64,000 bases of DNA from Streptomyces sp. NRRL WC-3742 (GTDB taxonomy: Bacteria > Actinomycetota > Actinomycetes > Streptomycetales > Streptomycetaceae), in contig NZ_JOCF01000008.1 of NCBI RefSeq assembly GCF_000720635.1, positions 1 to 64,000 on the forward strand. Direction: 5' to 3'. Below the pieces are notes generated by a model. That model was not told the origin of the DNA. It was given only the letters and a program-made list of their open reading frames with translations, and ran no database searches. Positions 44,394 through 50,813 of the stretch are shown here, piece by piece; the stretch's first letter is position 1; the number at the start of each line of letters is the position of its first letter. The translations under genes and the position numbers were made by a program.

Positions 44394-44930
44394 TCATTTC
44401 TGGTCGAGGGCGTCGAGAACGGCCGAGTCGAGCGCGATGACAGGGGCCTGGGAGAGGCGATCGGAATGCCGGCCCATGCGAACCGCGATGCCGTCGAGGT
44501 CGATGAACTCCTCGACGTGGAATCCGCCTCCCCGCTCGAACATGAGCAGCAGTGGATCGTAGGGATCGGGCAGGTCGGGGAGTTCGACCGTGGCCCGGTG
44601 CCGAAACGCGGGCCAGTGGACGGCACCGCGGCAGGATTCCCGGATGGTGGGACGTCGCATGGCGCCCGAGAGGTACGTCTCCAGCTCGGTGGCGACCTCG
44701 GGATCGGCGCGGATCGCAGGGTCGATGTACCGGGCGATGTCGAAGAACGGCCAGAGGTCCACGGCATCGAACGCATCGGCCCAGCAGGCAGACCGGCGCA
44801 GGTACTCGCGCATCAAGGCGGCCCGGGACCGGGTGTGGGCCTGTGCACCGTCCCAATCGTTCCACTCGACAGCCCGCAAGCGCTCCAGCACGACGCGCGA
44901 CGAGTCATCCGTCACTTGAGCGCCACTCAT
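44394..44930 (-). CDS. presumed immunity protein paralogue 3
   Basis: A 178-aa acidic cytosolic protein, one of three tandem paralogues downstream of the toxin. Shared family blocks: RSRAALMREYLRRSACWAD, LWPFFDIARYIDP, LPDLPDPYDPLLLMFERGGG, IDLDGIAVRMGRH, and an end ALDSAVLDALDQK. It begins 6 bp after the previous paralogue's stop, so it is in the same transcript. The family is not one I can name. The immunity assignment comes from position behind a polymorphic toxin and tandem duplication, not from homology. It ends in the frame that continues into the pseudogene remnant. Confidence 0.65.
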   Translation of the reverse strand: MSGAQVTDDSSRVVLERLRAVEWNDWDGAQAHTRSRAALMREYLRRSACWADAFDAVDLWPFFDIARYIDPAIRADPEVATELETYLSGAMRRPTIRESCRGAVHWPAFRHRATVELPDLPDPYDPLLLMFERGGGFHVEEFIDLDGIAVRMGRHSDRLSQAPVIALDSAVLDALDQK

Positions 44931-44936
44931 TTCCTG

Positions 44937-45506
44937 TCAGCCGGTCGGGTTCTCGAAGCGGGCCCAGCCTGCCGCGTCCAGCACGTCGAGGGCCCGGTCG
45001 TCCAACTCGACGACCGGGTCCAGGGCCAGGTGCCCCCGCCAGCGGCCGCGCGGCACCATGATCATGCCGAAGTCGATGAACCCGTTGGCGAACTGGAAAC
45101 TGGCGCCACCGCGCTCGTACAGGCGTAGCAGCGGCTCGAACGGATCCGGCAGCGGCGGGAGCTGCACGCCGGGCGCGCTGGTCAGGGCGGCCCACTGGAC
45201 GGCGGCCGCACCGCTGTCCATGGCGTACGAGGAACCGCAGGCGTCGTCGATGAAGAGCTCGATGTCCTCGATCAGCACCGGGTCGACGCGGACAGAAGGG
45301 TCGACGATCTCCGCGAGGTCGAAGAACGGCCACATCTGCGGCTCTCCATAAGCGTCGAGCCAGAGAGCGGCCCGCCGGAAGTACTCCTCCATCAGCGCGG
45401 CGCGCGAGAAGCCCTTTTTGATGGCCGTGCCAGGCGCTTTCCACGCGATGGCCTTGAGCCGGTCGGCCATCGCTCCCACGGCATCGGGGCTTCCGCCCCG
45501 CCTCAT
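44937..45506 (-). CDS. presumed immunity protein paralogue 2
   Basis: A 189-aa paralogue of its neighbours with the same blocks: FSRAALMEEYFRRAALWLD, MWPFFDLAEIVDP, LPPLPDPFEPLLRLYERGGA, FIDFGMIMVPRGRWRGHLAL and DDRALDVLDAAGWARF. The ATG at 45506 overlaps the stop of paralogue 1 (ATGA), so it is coupled. An internal ATG at 45470 would give the same N-terminal alignment as the others. It is the most divergent of the three in the middle region, with SSYAMDSGAAAVQWAAL in place of the Cys-containing stretch. Confidence 0.65.
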   Translation of the reverse strand: MRRGGSPDAVGAMADRLKAIAWKAPGTAIKKGFSRAALMEEYFRRAALWLDAYGEPQMWPFFDLAEIVDPSVRVDPVLIEDIELFIDDACGSSYAMDSGAAAVQWAALTSAPGVQLPPLPDPFEPLLRLYERGGASFQFANGFIDFGMIMVPRGRWRGHLALDPVVELDDRALDVLDAAGWARFENPTG

Positions 45507-46036
45507 TCCTGGTCGAGGGCGTCGAGAACGGCCGGATCGAGCGAGATTGCGGGCTCCGCCGAGAGGTGCTCCTGCCAGGGCTTGATCCGCACCGACCGGC
45601 CGCCGAAGTTGAAGGTCCGGCTCTCGTCGGCGATGACCTCCCCGCCGCGCTCGTACACGAGGAGGAGAGGCTCGAACGGATCGGGGAGGTCCGGAAGTTG
45701 CACCCCGGGCGTGTCCTGGAGAGTCGCCCACCGTACGGCGGCCATGCAGGCGCGCTCGGTTCCGATGCCGCCGACGTTCGCGACGAGGAAATCCTCGAGC
45801 TGCTCTGCGACCTCAGGGGCGATCCGCACCTCGGGAGCGACAGCTCCCGCGATGTCGAAGAAGGGCCACTTCGACGGACCACCCAGCACCTCGGCCCAGA
45901 GCGCGGCCCGACGCAGGTACTCGACCATCAGCATCGCCCTGGAAGCAACATGCGCGTTACGGCCCTCGACATTGGTCCACTTGATGTTGACCAGACGTTC
46001 CGTCATTTCATCAGTGAGACTCTTGCCTGTTTGCAT
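45503..46036 (-). CDS. presumed immunity protein paralogue 1
   Basis: A 177-aa paralogue directly downstream of the toxin gene, whose 3' end it overlaps by 26 bp. This tight coupling is the best evidence that this copy is the cognate immunity gene. Family blocks: SRAMLMVEYLRRAALWAEVL, KWPFFDIAGAVAPEVR, LPDLPDPFEPLLLVYERGGE, FNFGGRSVRIKPWQEHL and LDPAVLDALDQE. It is acidic overall, with no signal peptide or membrane segment, so it should act in the cytosol. The ATG at 46036 has GGAG 6 bases upstream. Identification as immunity is inference. Confidence 0.7.
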   Translation of the reverse strand: MQTGKSLTDEMTERLVNIKWTNVEGRNAHVASRAMLMVEYLRRAALWAEVLGGPSKWPFFDIAGAVAPEVRIAPEVAEQLEDFLVANVGGIGTERACMAAVRWATLQDTPGVQLPDLPDPFEPLLLVYERGGEVIADESRTFNFGGRSVRIKPWQEHLSAEPAISLDPAVLDALDQE

Positions 46037-47627
46037 GCCACCACTCCAGAGCCGATTGGGCCAGCAGGTCCAGATTTGAAAGGTTGTCAGCGATCGGAAC
46101 GTCCGGCGGCGTGATTCCGAGCTTCTGCCAGTGCTTCAGCGTACCCTCAAGCGTGAGGGGAAATCCACTCATGGATTCCGGAGCCAACTCGTGTGCTCCG
46201 ACGTTACTCGGGTGAAGGTCGTAGGGGTCCGCCCATGCACTCTCGACGGCCGTGCGATACGGCACGCCGGCTGCCATGAGGATGCTTTCCACGTATTCGT
46301 GAGCGATGATGCCCTTGACAATTCCCTTCGTCATATCCGTGGCATTCCAGTTCCTACTCCGCAGCCAGTAGTCGGCGATTTCTTCGTGGGCGTTGAAGTA
46401 CTCCCCCTCCACAACCTTGTCGCCGGGGCCGAACTGAACCTTGTGCTTCGTCAGGAATAGGTGTTCCTTGGCCTTGGCGACGATGCTCTCGTCAATCTCC
46501 AGGTTGTCCGCGATTCGCGCCACATCGTCGGTCATCGCACGAATCTTCTCGTACTTCGGCAGTGCGTCCGGATCGCTCCTGGCGAGGTATTCCGCCCTGA
46601 GGTCACCCTCGGGAACGGCTGCTGCGGCGGACGCGACCCGGTCCGGAGCCGGGTTCGCGCCCGTGGTGCCGGGGTGCACTCCCCCGAGCGGCTGCGGCTC
46701 CTCGGGCATCGCGACCTTGGACCGCCCGGCCGGGCGCCGGGGCGCAGCGCCGGCGCCGGCGGCGGCGGCGATGAGGTCGAGGGGCATGACCGGGCCGGTT
46801 TGGAAGGTGGTGTCGTAGGCGTAGGTGAGGCCGGCGCCGACGGCCATGCGGCCGGGGAGGGTTTCGGCGGCGGTGGCGGCTTTGGCGAGGCCGGAGAGGG
46901 CGAGGGGGGCGGCGGCTTCGGCGCTGTCGGCGGCCCGGATGGCGACGCGGCCGCCGGCTCCGAGGGCGCCGCCGGCGGCGCCGAGGATCTCGCCGGACTT
47001 GGCGGCCTCGTTGACCTCGTCGAGGCTGTAGCCGCCGTCGCCGAAGAGTTCGACGCGGATGGGCTGGGCGACGGCGATGTCGACGGTGATGGCTTCGAGG
47101 CCACCGAAGGTGGCGCCGACCAGGACGGTGGCGGCGATGAGGGCGACGGTCTCGGAGACGGTGACGCCGACGGAGGCGGCGGTGGCGACGATGGCCGCGG
47201 AGGCGGCGAGCGCGGCGCCCTCGGAGAGGCTGAGGGTGACGAGGGCGAGCGCGGTGCCGACGAGGAGGGTGCCGGCGACGAGGGCGGCCTCCTCCTCCAG
47301 CTTCTCGATGGCCTTGTCGACCGCCTCGGCGAACTCGCGCAGGGCCTTGGCGAGGGCGCGGCAGGCGGCGGCGGTCTCGGGCAGCCAGCCCTTGTCCTTG
47401 CCGCCGTAGTAGCGGCCCCAGAACTTGCCGAAGGCGTCGATCGCCGGGCCGTGGTTGTTGGCGACGATGGCGGCGGCGGCCTTGTTGGTGGGCACCGTGA
47501 CGTTGTCGAGGGCGGTGGCCATCGCGTCCCAGGCGTCGGCGACCTTGCGCAGCTTGCCGGGGTCGGCGTCGGGCCACCACATGCCGGTGACCTTCTGGAC
47601 GGCCCTGGCGACCGAGGACTTGCTCAC
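46011..47627 (-). CDS. CpnT-like WXG100-fused polymorphic toxin with unassigned C-terminal domain
   Basis: A 538-aa protein. Residues 15-110 form a WXG100-like helical domain of the CpnT N-terminal type (WWPDADPGKLRKVADAWDAM; FWGRYYGGKDKGWLPETAAA). Hydrophobic Ala/Val-rich segments lie at about 115-185, then an Ala/Gly-rich region and a Pro-rich linker to about 335. The C-terminal 190 residues form a separate domain: ALPKYEKIRAMTDD, KEHLFLTKHKVQFGPGDK, FNAHEEIADYWLRSRNW, GIIAHEYVESILMAAGVPYR, LHPSNVGAHELAPES. The His/Glu/Asp clusters suggest a metal-dependent hydrolase, but I cannot name the fold. The GTG start overlaps the WXG100 gene stop (GTGA, 47624-47627). It is probably delivered by type VII secretion with the upstream WXG100 protein and neutralised by the downstream paralogues. 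Confidence 0.75.
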   Translation of the reverse strand: MSKSSVARAVQKVTGMWWPDADPGKLRKVADAWDAMATALDNVTVPTNKAAAAIVANNHGPAIDAFGKFWGRYYGGKDKGWLPETAAACRALAKALREFAEAVDKAIEKLEEEAALVAGTLLVGTALALVTLSLSEGAALAASAAIVATAASVGVTVSETVALIAATVLVGATFGGLEAITVDIAVAQPIRVELFGDGGYSLDEVNEAAKSGEILGAAGGALGAGGRVAIRAADSAEAAAPLALSGLAKAATAAETLPGRMAVGAGLTYAYDTTFQTGPVMPLDLIAAAAGAGAAPRRPAGRSKVAMPEEPQPLGGVHPGTTGANPAPDRVASAAAAVPEGDLRAEYLARSDPDALPKYEKIRAMTDDVARIADNLEIDESIVAKAKEHLFLTKHKVQFGPGDKVVEGEYFNAHEEIADYWLRSRNWNATDMTKGIVKGIIAHEYVESILMAAGVPYRTAVESAWADPYDLHPSNVGAHELAPESMSGFPLTLEGTLKHWQKLGITPPDVPIADNLSNLDLLAQSALEWWHANRQESH

Positions 47628-47956
47628 GGCGTCAGGTTCTTCCGGGCGTGGTTGTCCGTGTCGGTGTGGTTGTCGGCGTGGGCGATCAGGCCGTCGTGGA
47701 TGCTGGTCAGCCCGGTGACCAGCACGTCGAGGGCCTTCAGTACGTTGTCGTGCGGACCGTTGTACGCCTGGGCGAACTCCTTGCCCTGCTTGTCACCTCC
47801 CCAGGGGCTCCCGGCGTCGGTCAGGGTCTTCCTGAGCTTGTCGACGGCCTCCTTGAGGGCCTTGCTCTGGGTCTCGAAGGTCGGCGCTGCGTCCTTCAGT
47901 TCTCCCGGCCGGACCTTGAACTCCGGTCCCCCCGCCTTCGCATCGTCACCTGACAT
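47624..47956 (-). CDS. WXG100-family protein (type VII secretion partner)
   Basis: A 110-aa helical-hairpin protein of the ESAT-6-like family. The turn between the two helices is SPWGGDKQGKEF (a WGG variant of WxG), flanked by amphipathic helices (LKEAVDKLRKTLTDAG and LKALDVLVTGLTSIHDGLI). I start at the ATG at 47956, preceded by GGGGGTG; an upstream ATG at 47986 is possible. It is translationally coupled to the toxin gene and is expected to form a heterodimer with the toxin's N-terminal domain for export. No ESX core genes are in the window. Confidence 0.82.
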   Translation of the reverse strand: MSGDDAKAGGPEFKVRPGELKDAAPTFETQSKALKEAVDKLRKTLTDAGSPWGGDKQGKEFAQAYNGPHDNVLKALDVLVTGLTSIHDGLIAHADNHTDTDNHARKNLTP

Positions 47957-48056
47957 GGCGACACCCCCGTGCTGTTCGTACTCCAATGGTGCGAACAGTG
48001 GGATGGCTGTGCAGGCTGACGCGGTTTCAGCGCGGGCGCGTGAGGTCGGTCACAGC

Positions 48057-48665
48057 TCAGAGCCAGCCCCGGTCGTCGGCGAGGCGCAGCGCCTCGGTGC
48101 GGTTGCGGGTGCCGGTCTTGGCGATGGCGGCGGAGAAGTAGTTGCGGACGGTTCCTTCGGAGAGGTAGAGCTTGGCGGCGATCTCGGCGACGCCGGCGCC
48201 GGAGCGGGAGGCGTTGAGGACGTCGCGTTCGCGGGCGGTGAGGGGGGAGGTGCCGGCGGCGAGGGTGGCGGCGGCGAGGTCGGGGTCGACGACGCGTTCG
48301 CCGGCGGCGACGCGGCGGATGGCGTCGGCGAGGACTTCGGCGGGGGCGTCCTTGACGACGAAGCCGACGGCGCCGGCCTCCATGGCGCGGCGCAGGTAGC
48401 CGACGCGGCCGAAGGTCGTGAGGATGACGACGCGGCAGTCGGGGGCCTGCTGGGCGAGGACGGCGGCCGCGGCGAGGCCGTCGAGTCCGGGCATCTCGAT
48501 GTCGAGGAGGGCGACGTCCGGTGCGTGCTCGCGGGCGGCTTCGGCGACCTGGTCGCCGCGGCCGACGGCGGAGACGACCTCGAAGTCGTCCTCCAGGTCG
48601 AGCAGGGTGCGCAGCGCGGTGCGCACCAACTCCTGGTCCTCGGCGAGCAGCAGCCGGATCGTCAT
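48057..48665 (-). CDS. NarL/DesR-type response regulator
   Basis: A 202-aa LuxR-type response regulator. The receiver domain has LLAEDQELVRTAL, phospho-Asp in VALLDIEMPGLDG, Thr in ILTTFGR and Lys in FVVKDAP. The C-terminal HTH has LTARERDVLNASRSGAGVAE and LSEGTVRNYFSAAIAKT. It overlaps the kinase gene stop (ATGA at 48662-48665) and is the last gene of the three-gene operon that begins at 50299. DesR is the closest known type, but the signal here is unknown. Confidence 0.92.
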   Translation of the reverse strand: MTIRLLLAEDQELVRTALRTLLDLEDDFEVVSAVGRGDQVAEAAREHAPDVALLDIEMPGLDGLAAAAVLAQQAPDCRVVILTTFGRVGYLRRAMEAGAVGFVVKDAPAEVLADAIRRVAAGERVVDPDLAAATLAAGTSPLTARERDVLNASRSGAGVAEIAAKLYLSEGTVRNYFSAAIAKTGTRNRTEALRLADDRGWL

Positions 48666-49849
48666 CGTGTGCCTTCCGGGAGAGTGACCAGCAGTCGCCA
48701 GCCGCGAGGGGTGAGCGGACCGGCCTCGACCGTACCGCCGGCGGCGGCGACGCGTTCACGCAGGCCCGTCAGTCCGCCACCGGCAGCGGTGCCCTCGCCG
48801 CCGCGGCCGTCGTCGCAGATCTCCGCGGAGGTGGCGGTGAGGGTGACGGTGCAGCGGGTGGCCCGGGCGTGGCGGACGACGTTGGTGATGCCCTCGCGTA
48901 CGACCCAGCCGAGGAGTTCGCGCTGCCCGGGGGCGACGGCGTCGGTGGCGGTGGGCAGGTCGGCGACGATGCCGGCGGCGCGCAGCAGTTCGCGGGCGCG
49001 GGCGATCTCCCCGGCGACGGTGACCTCGCGGTAGCCGGTGACGGCGGCGCGGACGTCGGCGAGGGCCTGGCGGGAGAGCGTCTCGACGGCCTCCATCTCG
49101 GCGACGGCGTTGGGCAGGTCCTTGGGGGCGAGGCGCTGGGCGAGGCGGGCCTTGACGGTGATCGCGGTGAGGGAGTGGCCGAGCAGGTCGTGCAGGTCGC
49201 GGGCGATCCGGTTGCGCTCGGCTTCGGAGGCGAGCCGTTCGACCTCGGCGCGGGCGTCGACGAGGGCGGTGTTGGTGGCGGCGAGTTCGGCGAAGCCGCC
49301 GCAGGTGAGCGCGGTGAAGAGGAGGGCGAGCGCCTGGAAGCCGGCGGGGCCGGTCTGCCAGGGGCGTACCGCCCAGGGCACGAGCAGGGCTGCGAGCGTG
49401 GCGCCGACGACGAGGGGGCCGACGTGCCGTACGCGGAGCACGGCGACGAAGGAGACGACGACGGTGGCGAGGTAGAAGGCGTTCTCGTGGGTGTAGGGCA
49501 GCGCGGCGAGGAACAGCGCGGTCATCACGGCGAGCGTGGCCGTCAGCCAGCGGAGCGAGTTCCGGGCGAGGGCGACGGCCGCGCACACCATGCAGACGGT
49601 GAACGCGCCGACGACGGCGTAGCCGGCCGCCGCCGCGCGGCCGTGGACGGTGGTGCCGACGGCCGCGGCGGCGATGGCCGGGTAGATGAGCATCCCGGCT
49701 CCGAGGAGCATGCGTCGCGGGAAGCCGGCGCGGGCGCGGGCCCGGCCCCGCCGGAGGGCGGAGCCGGTGGTGCTGCCGGTCATGCCGCCCGTGGTGCTCT
49801 CGGTCGTGCTGTCGGTGGTGCTGTCGGTCGTACGGTCGTGCGGGCTCAC
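48662..49849 (-). CDS. DesK-like sensor histidine kinase
   Basis: A 395-aa kinase of the HisKA_3 class. A low-complexity Thr/Ser-rich N terminus, encoded by 12-bp tandem repeats, precedes about five hydrophobic segments (residues 45-180). The dimerisation domain carries RNRIARDLHDLLGHSLTAI (phospho-His), and HATPase_c has VVREGITNVVRHARATRC and the G-box GGGLTGLRERVAAAGG. The GTG start at 49849 has AGGGGG upstream. It follows the small membrane protein gene by 12 bp and probably senses membrane state. Confidence 0.9.
   Translation of the reverse strand: MSPHDRTTDSTTDSTTESTTGGMTGSTTGSALRRGRARARAGFPRRMLLGAGMLIYPAIAAAAVGTTVHGRAAAAGYAVVGAFTVCMVCAAVALARNSLRWLTATLAVMTALFLAALPYTHENAFYLATVVVSFVAVLRVRHVGPLVVGATLAALLVPWAVRPWQTGPAGFQALALLFTALTCGGFAELAATNTALVDARAEVERLASEAERNRIARDLHDLLGHSLTAITVKARLAQRLAPKDLPNAVAEMEAVETLSRQALADVRAAVTGYREVTVAGEIARARELLRAAGIVADLPTATDAVAPGQRELLGWVVREGITNVVRHARATRCTVTLTATSAEICDDGRGGEGTAAGGGLTGLRERVAAAGGTVEAGPLTPRGWRLLVTLPEGTR
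49767..49838. repeat. six 12-bp in-frame tandem repeats at the 5' end of the desK-like gene
   Basis: On the plus strand the units are GTGGTGCTGCCG, GTCATGCCGCCC, GTGGTGCTCTCG, GTCGTGCTGTCG, GTGGTGCTGTCG and GTCGTACGGTCG. On the coding strand they give Thr-Thr-Asp/Glu/Gly-Ser repeats in the cytoplasmic N-terminal tail. Multiples of 12 keep the frame open if units are gained or lost. Confidence 0.75.
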
Positions 49850-49861
49850 CCGTCCCCCTCG

Positions 49862-50299
49862 TCAGAGCCTGGCGAACAGCGTACGCAGGTGGCGGCCGTT
49901 GAGCACCGCCGCCACCCCCAGCAGCGCGAGGCCGCAGAGGCCCTGCTCCGCCTTGAACCAGGCCGGGAAGGTGCCGGGCAGGGCGATGATCACCACGGTG
50001 GCGGCGAGCATCGCGCCGGAGATGATCCGCAGCCGCTGGAAGGCGCTGCGGGAGCCTCGGGCGACCCGGCCGGCGATCAGCACGGTGACGACCGCGCCGG
50101 CGGTGACGATGGTGCCGCGCACCCAGACCGAGGGGGTGACCAGGTCGGTGTGGTCGCGCAGGAGGAAGGCGACGGCGAGGGTGGCGGCGCTGAGGCCCGC
50201 GTACGCGAGCAGGAGGCCCCGGACGGTGCGGAAGGCCCGGCGGGTGTCGGAGGGGCTCAGCTCCGGGTGGTGAAGTTCGGTGGTGGTCATGGCATCCAT
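49862..50299 (-). CDS. small four-TM membrane protein, first gene of the desKR-like operon
   Basis: A 145-aa hydrophobic protein of unknown function. Four likely helices are seen: LLLAYAGLSAATLAVAFLL, GTIVTAGAVVTVLIAG, ISGAMLAATVVIIALPG and LCGLALLGVAAVLNG. It begins MDAMTTTEL (ATG at 50299; another ATG at 50290). It is followed 12 bp later by the sensor kinase, so it may be a sensory partner or target of the system. A palindrome lies 53 bp upstream. Confidence 0.7.
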   Translation of the reverse strand: MDAMTTTELHHPELSPSDTRRAFRTVRGLLLAYAGLSAATLAVAFLLRDHTDLVTPSVWVRGTIVTAGAVVTVLIAGRVARGSRSAFQRLRIISGAMLAATVVIIALPGTFPAWFKAEQGLCGLALLGVAAVLNGRHLRTLFARL

Positions 50300-50351
50300 G
50301 CTGCTCGCGGGGCCCGTGCCGGGGGCAGTGTGCTCGCGCACCGGTGCGGCA

Positions 50352-50363
50352 TGACAATTGTCA
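50352..50363. promoter_or_regulatory. 12-bp palindrome upstream of the desKR-like operon
   Basis: TGACAATTGTCA is a perfect palindrome and AT-rich relative to its surroundings, 53 bp upstream of the first gene of the membrane-protein/kinase/regulator operon. It is a plausible site for the operon's own NarL-type regulator. Confidence 0.5.
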
Positions 50364-50381
50364 GCTCCTCCGCGGGGCTCC

Positions 50382-50420
50382 CACCGACCCCGACCACCGA
50401 CCCCGACCACCGCGCCCGAC
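50382..50420. repeat. three 13-bp tandem repeats
   Basis: CACCGACCCCGAC occurs twice, followed by CACCGCGCCCGAC in register. Confidence 0.75.
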
Positions 50421-50430
50421 CATCACCCCC

Positions 50431-50470
50431 GGACTCACGCGGACTCACGCGGACTCACGCGGACTCACTC
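50431..50470. repeat. four 10-bp tandem repeats
   Basis: GGACTCACGC occurs three times exactly and a fourth time as GGACTCACTC. Confidence 0.85.
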
Positions 50471-50651
50471 GGACGGGCGAGCGCACATGCCAGAGTCACG
50501 CGCCCCTAGCACGAACCCGCCCGCGCTCACGCGGAATTGGCCGAGAAACCCTTCGCACGAGCGAATCAGGCGCTACTTCCCTGTGCCCGCGCGCCGGGGC
50601 GAGAAGCCTTGGGGGCGGGGCCAGGACCGGCCTCCCGGTACAGATGTGCGA

Positions 50652-50673
50652 ACGACCCGACATGTCGGGTCGT
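50652..50673. promoter_or_regulatory. 22-bp perfect palindrome upstream of the conservon
   Basis: The half-site ACGACCCGACA (50652-50662) is followed immediately by its exact complement (50663-50673), with ACATGT at the centre. It lies about 140 bp before the conservon start. The length and perfection suggest a protein operator; no adjacent regulator is known to bind it. Confidence 0.6.
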
Positions 50674-50813
50674 GTTGCCACAAGTCGGTTGTCGCGCAGT
50701 ATTTTTGAGATTCGGTCAGGATTGTCCGGAACTTGGCTATGCTGCGGCGCACGCCTGCGGAGCCGGTCGACGCCCCGTCCCGTACCGCTCCCGATCAGTT
50801 GAGGATTCCCCGC

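Larger units (their letters stand above)
50300..50813. other. long divergent regulatory spacer with repeats and palindromes
   Basis: About 510 bp without a credible gene separate the desKR-like operon and the conservon. The spacer holds a 12-bp palindrome (50352-50363), three 13-bp units (50382-50420), four 10-bp units (50431-50470) and a 22-bp palindrome (50652-50673), annotated separately. Confidence 0.6.
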
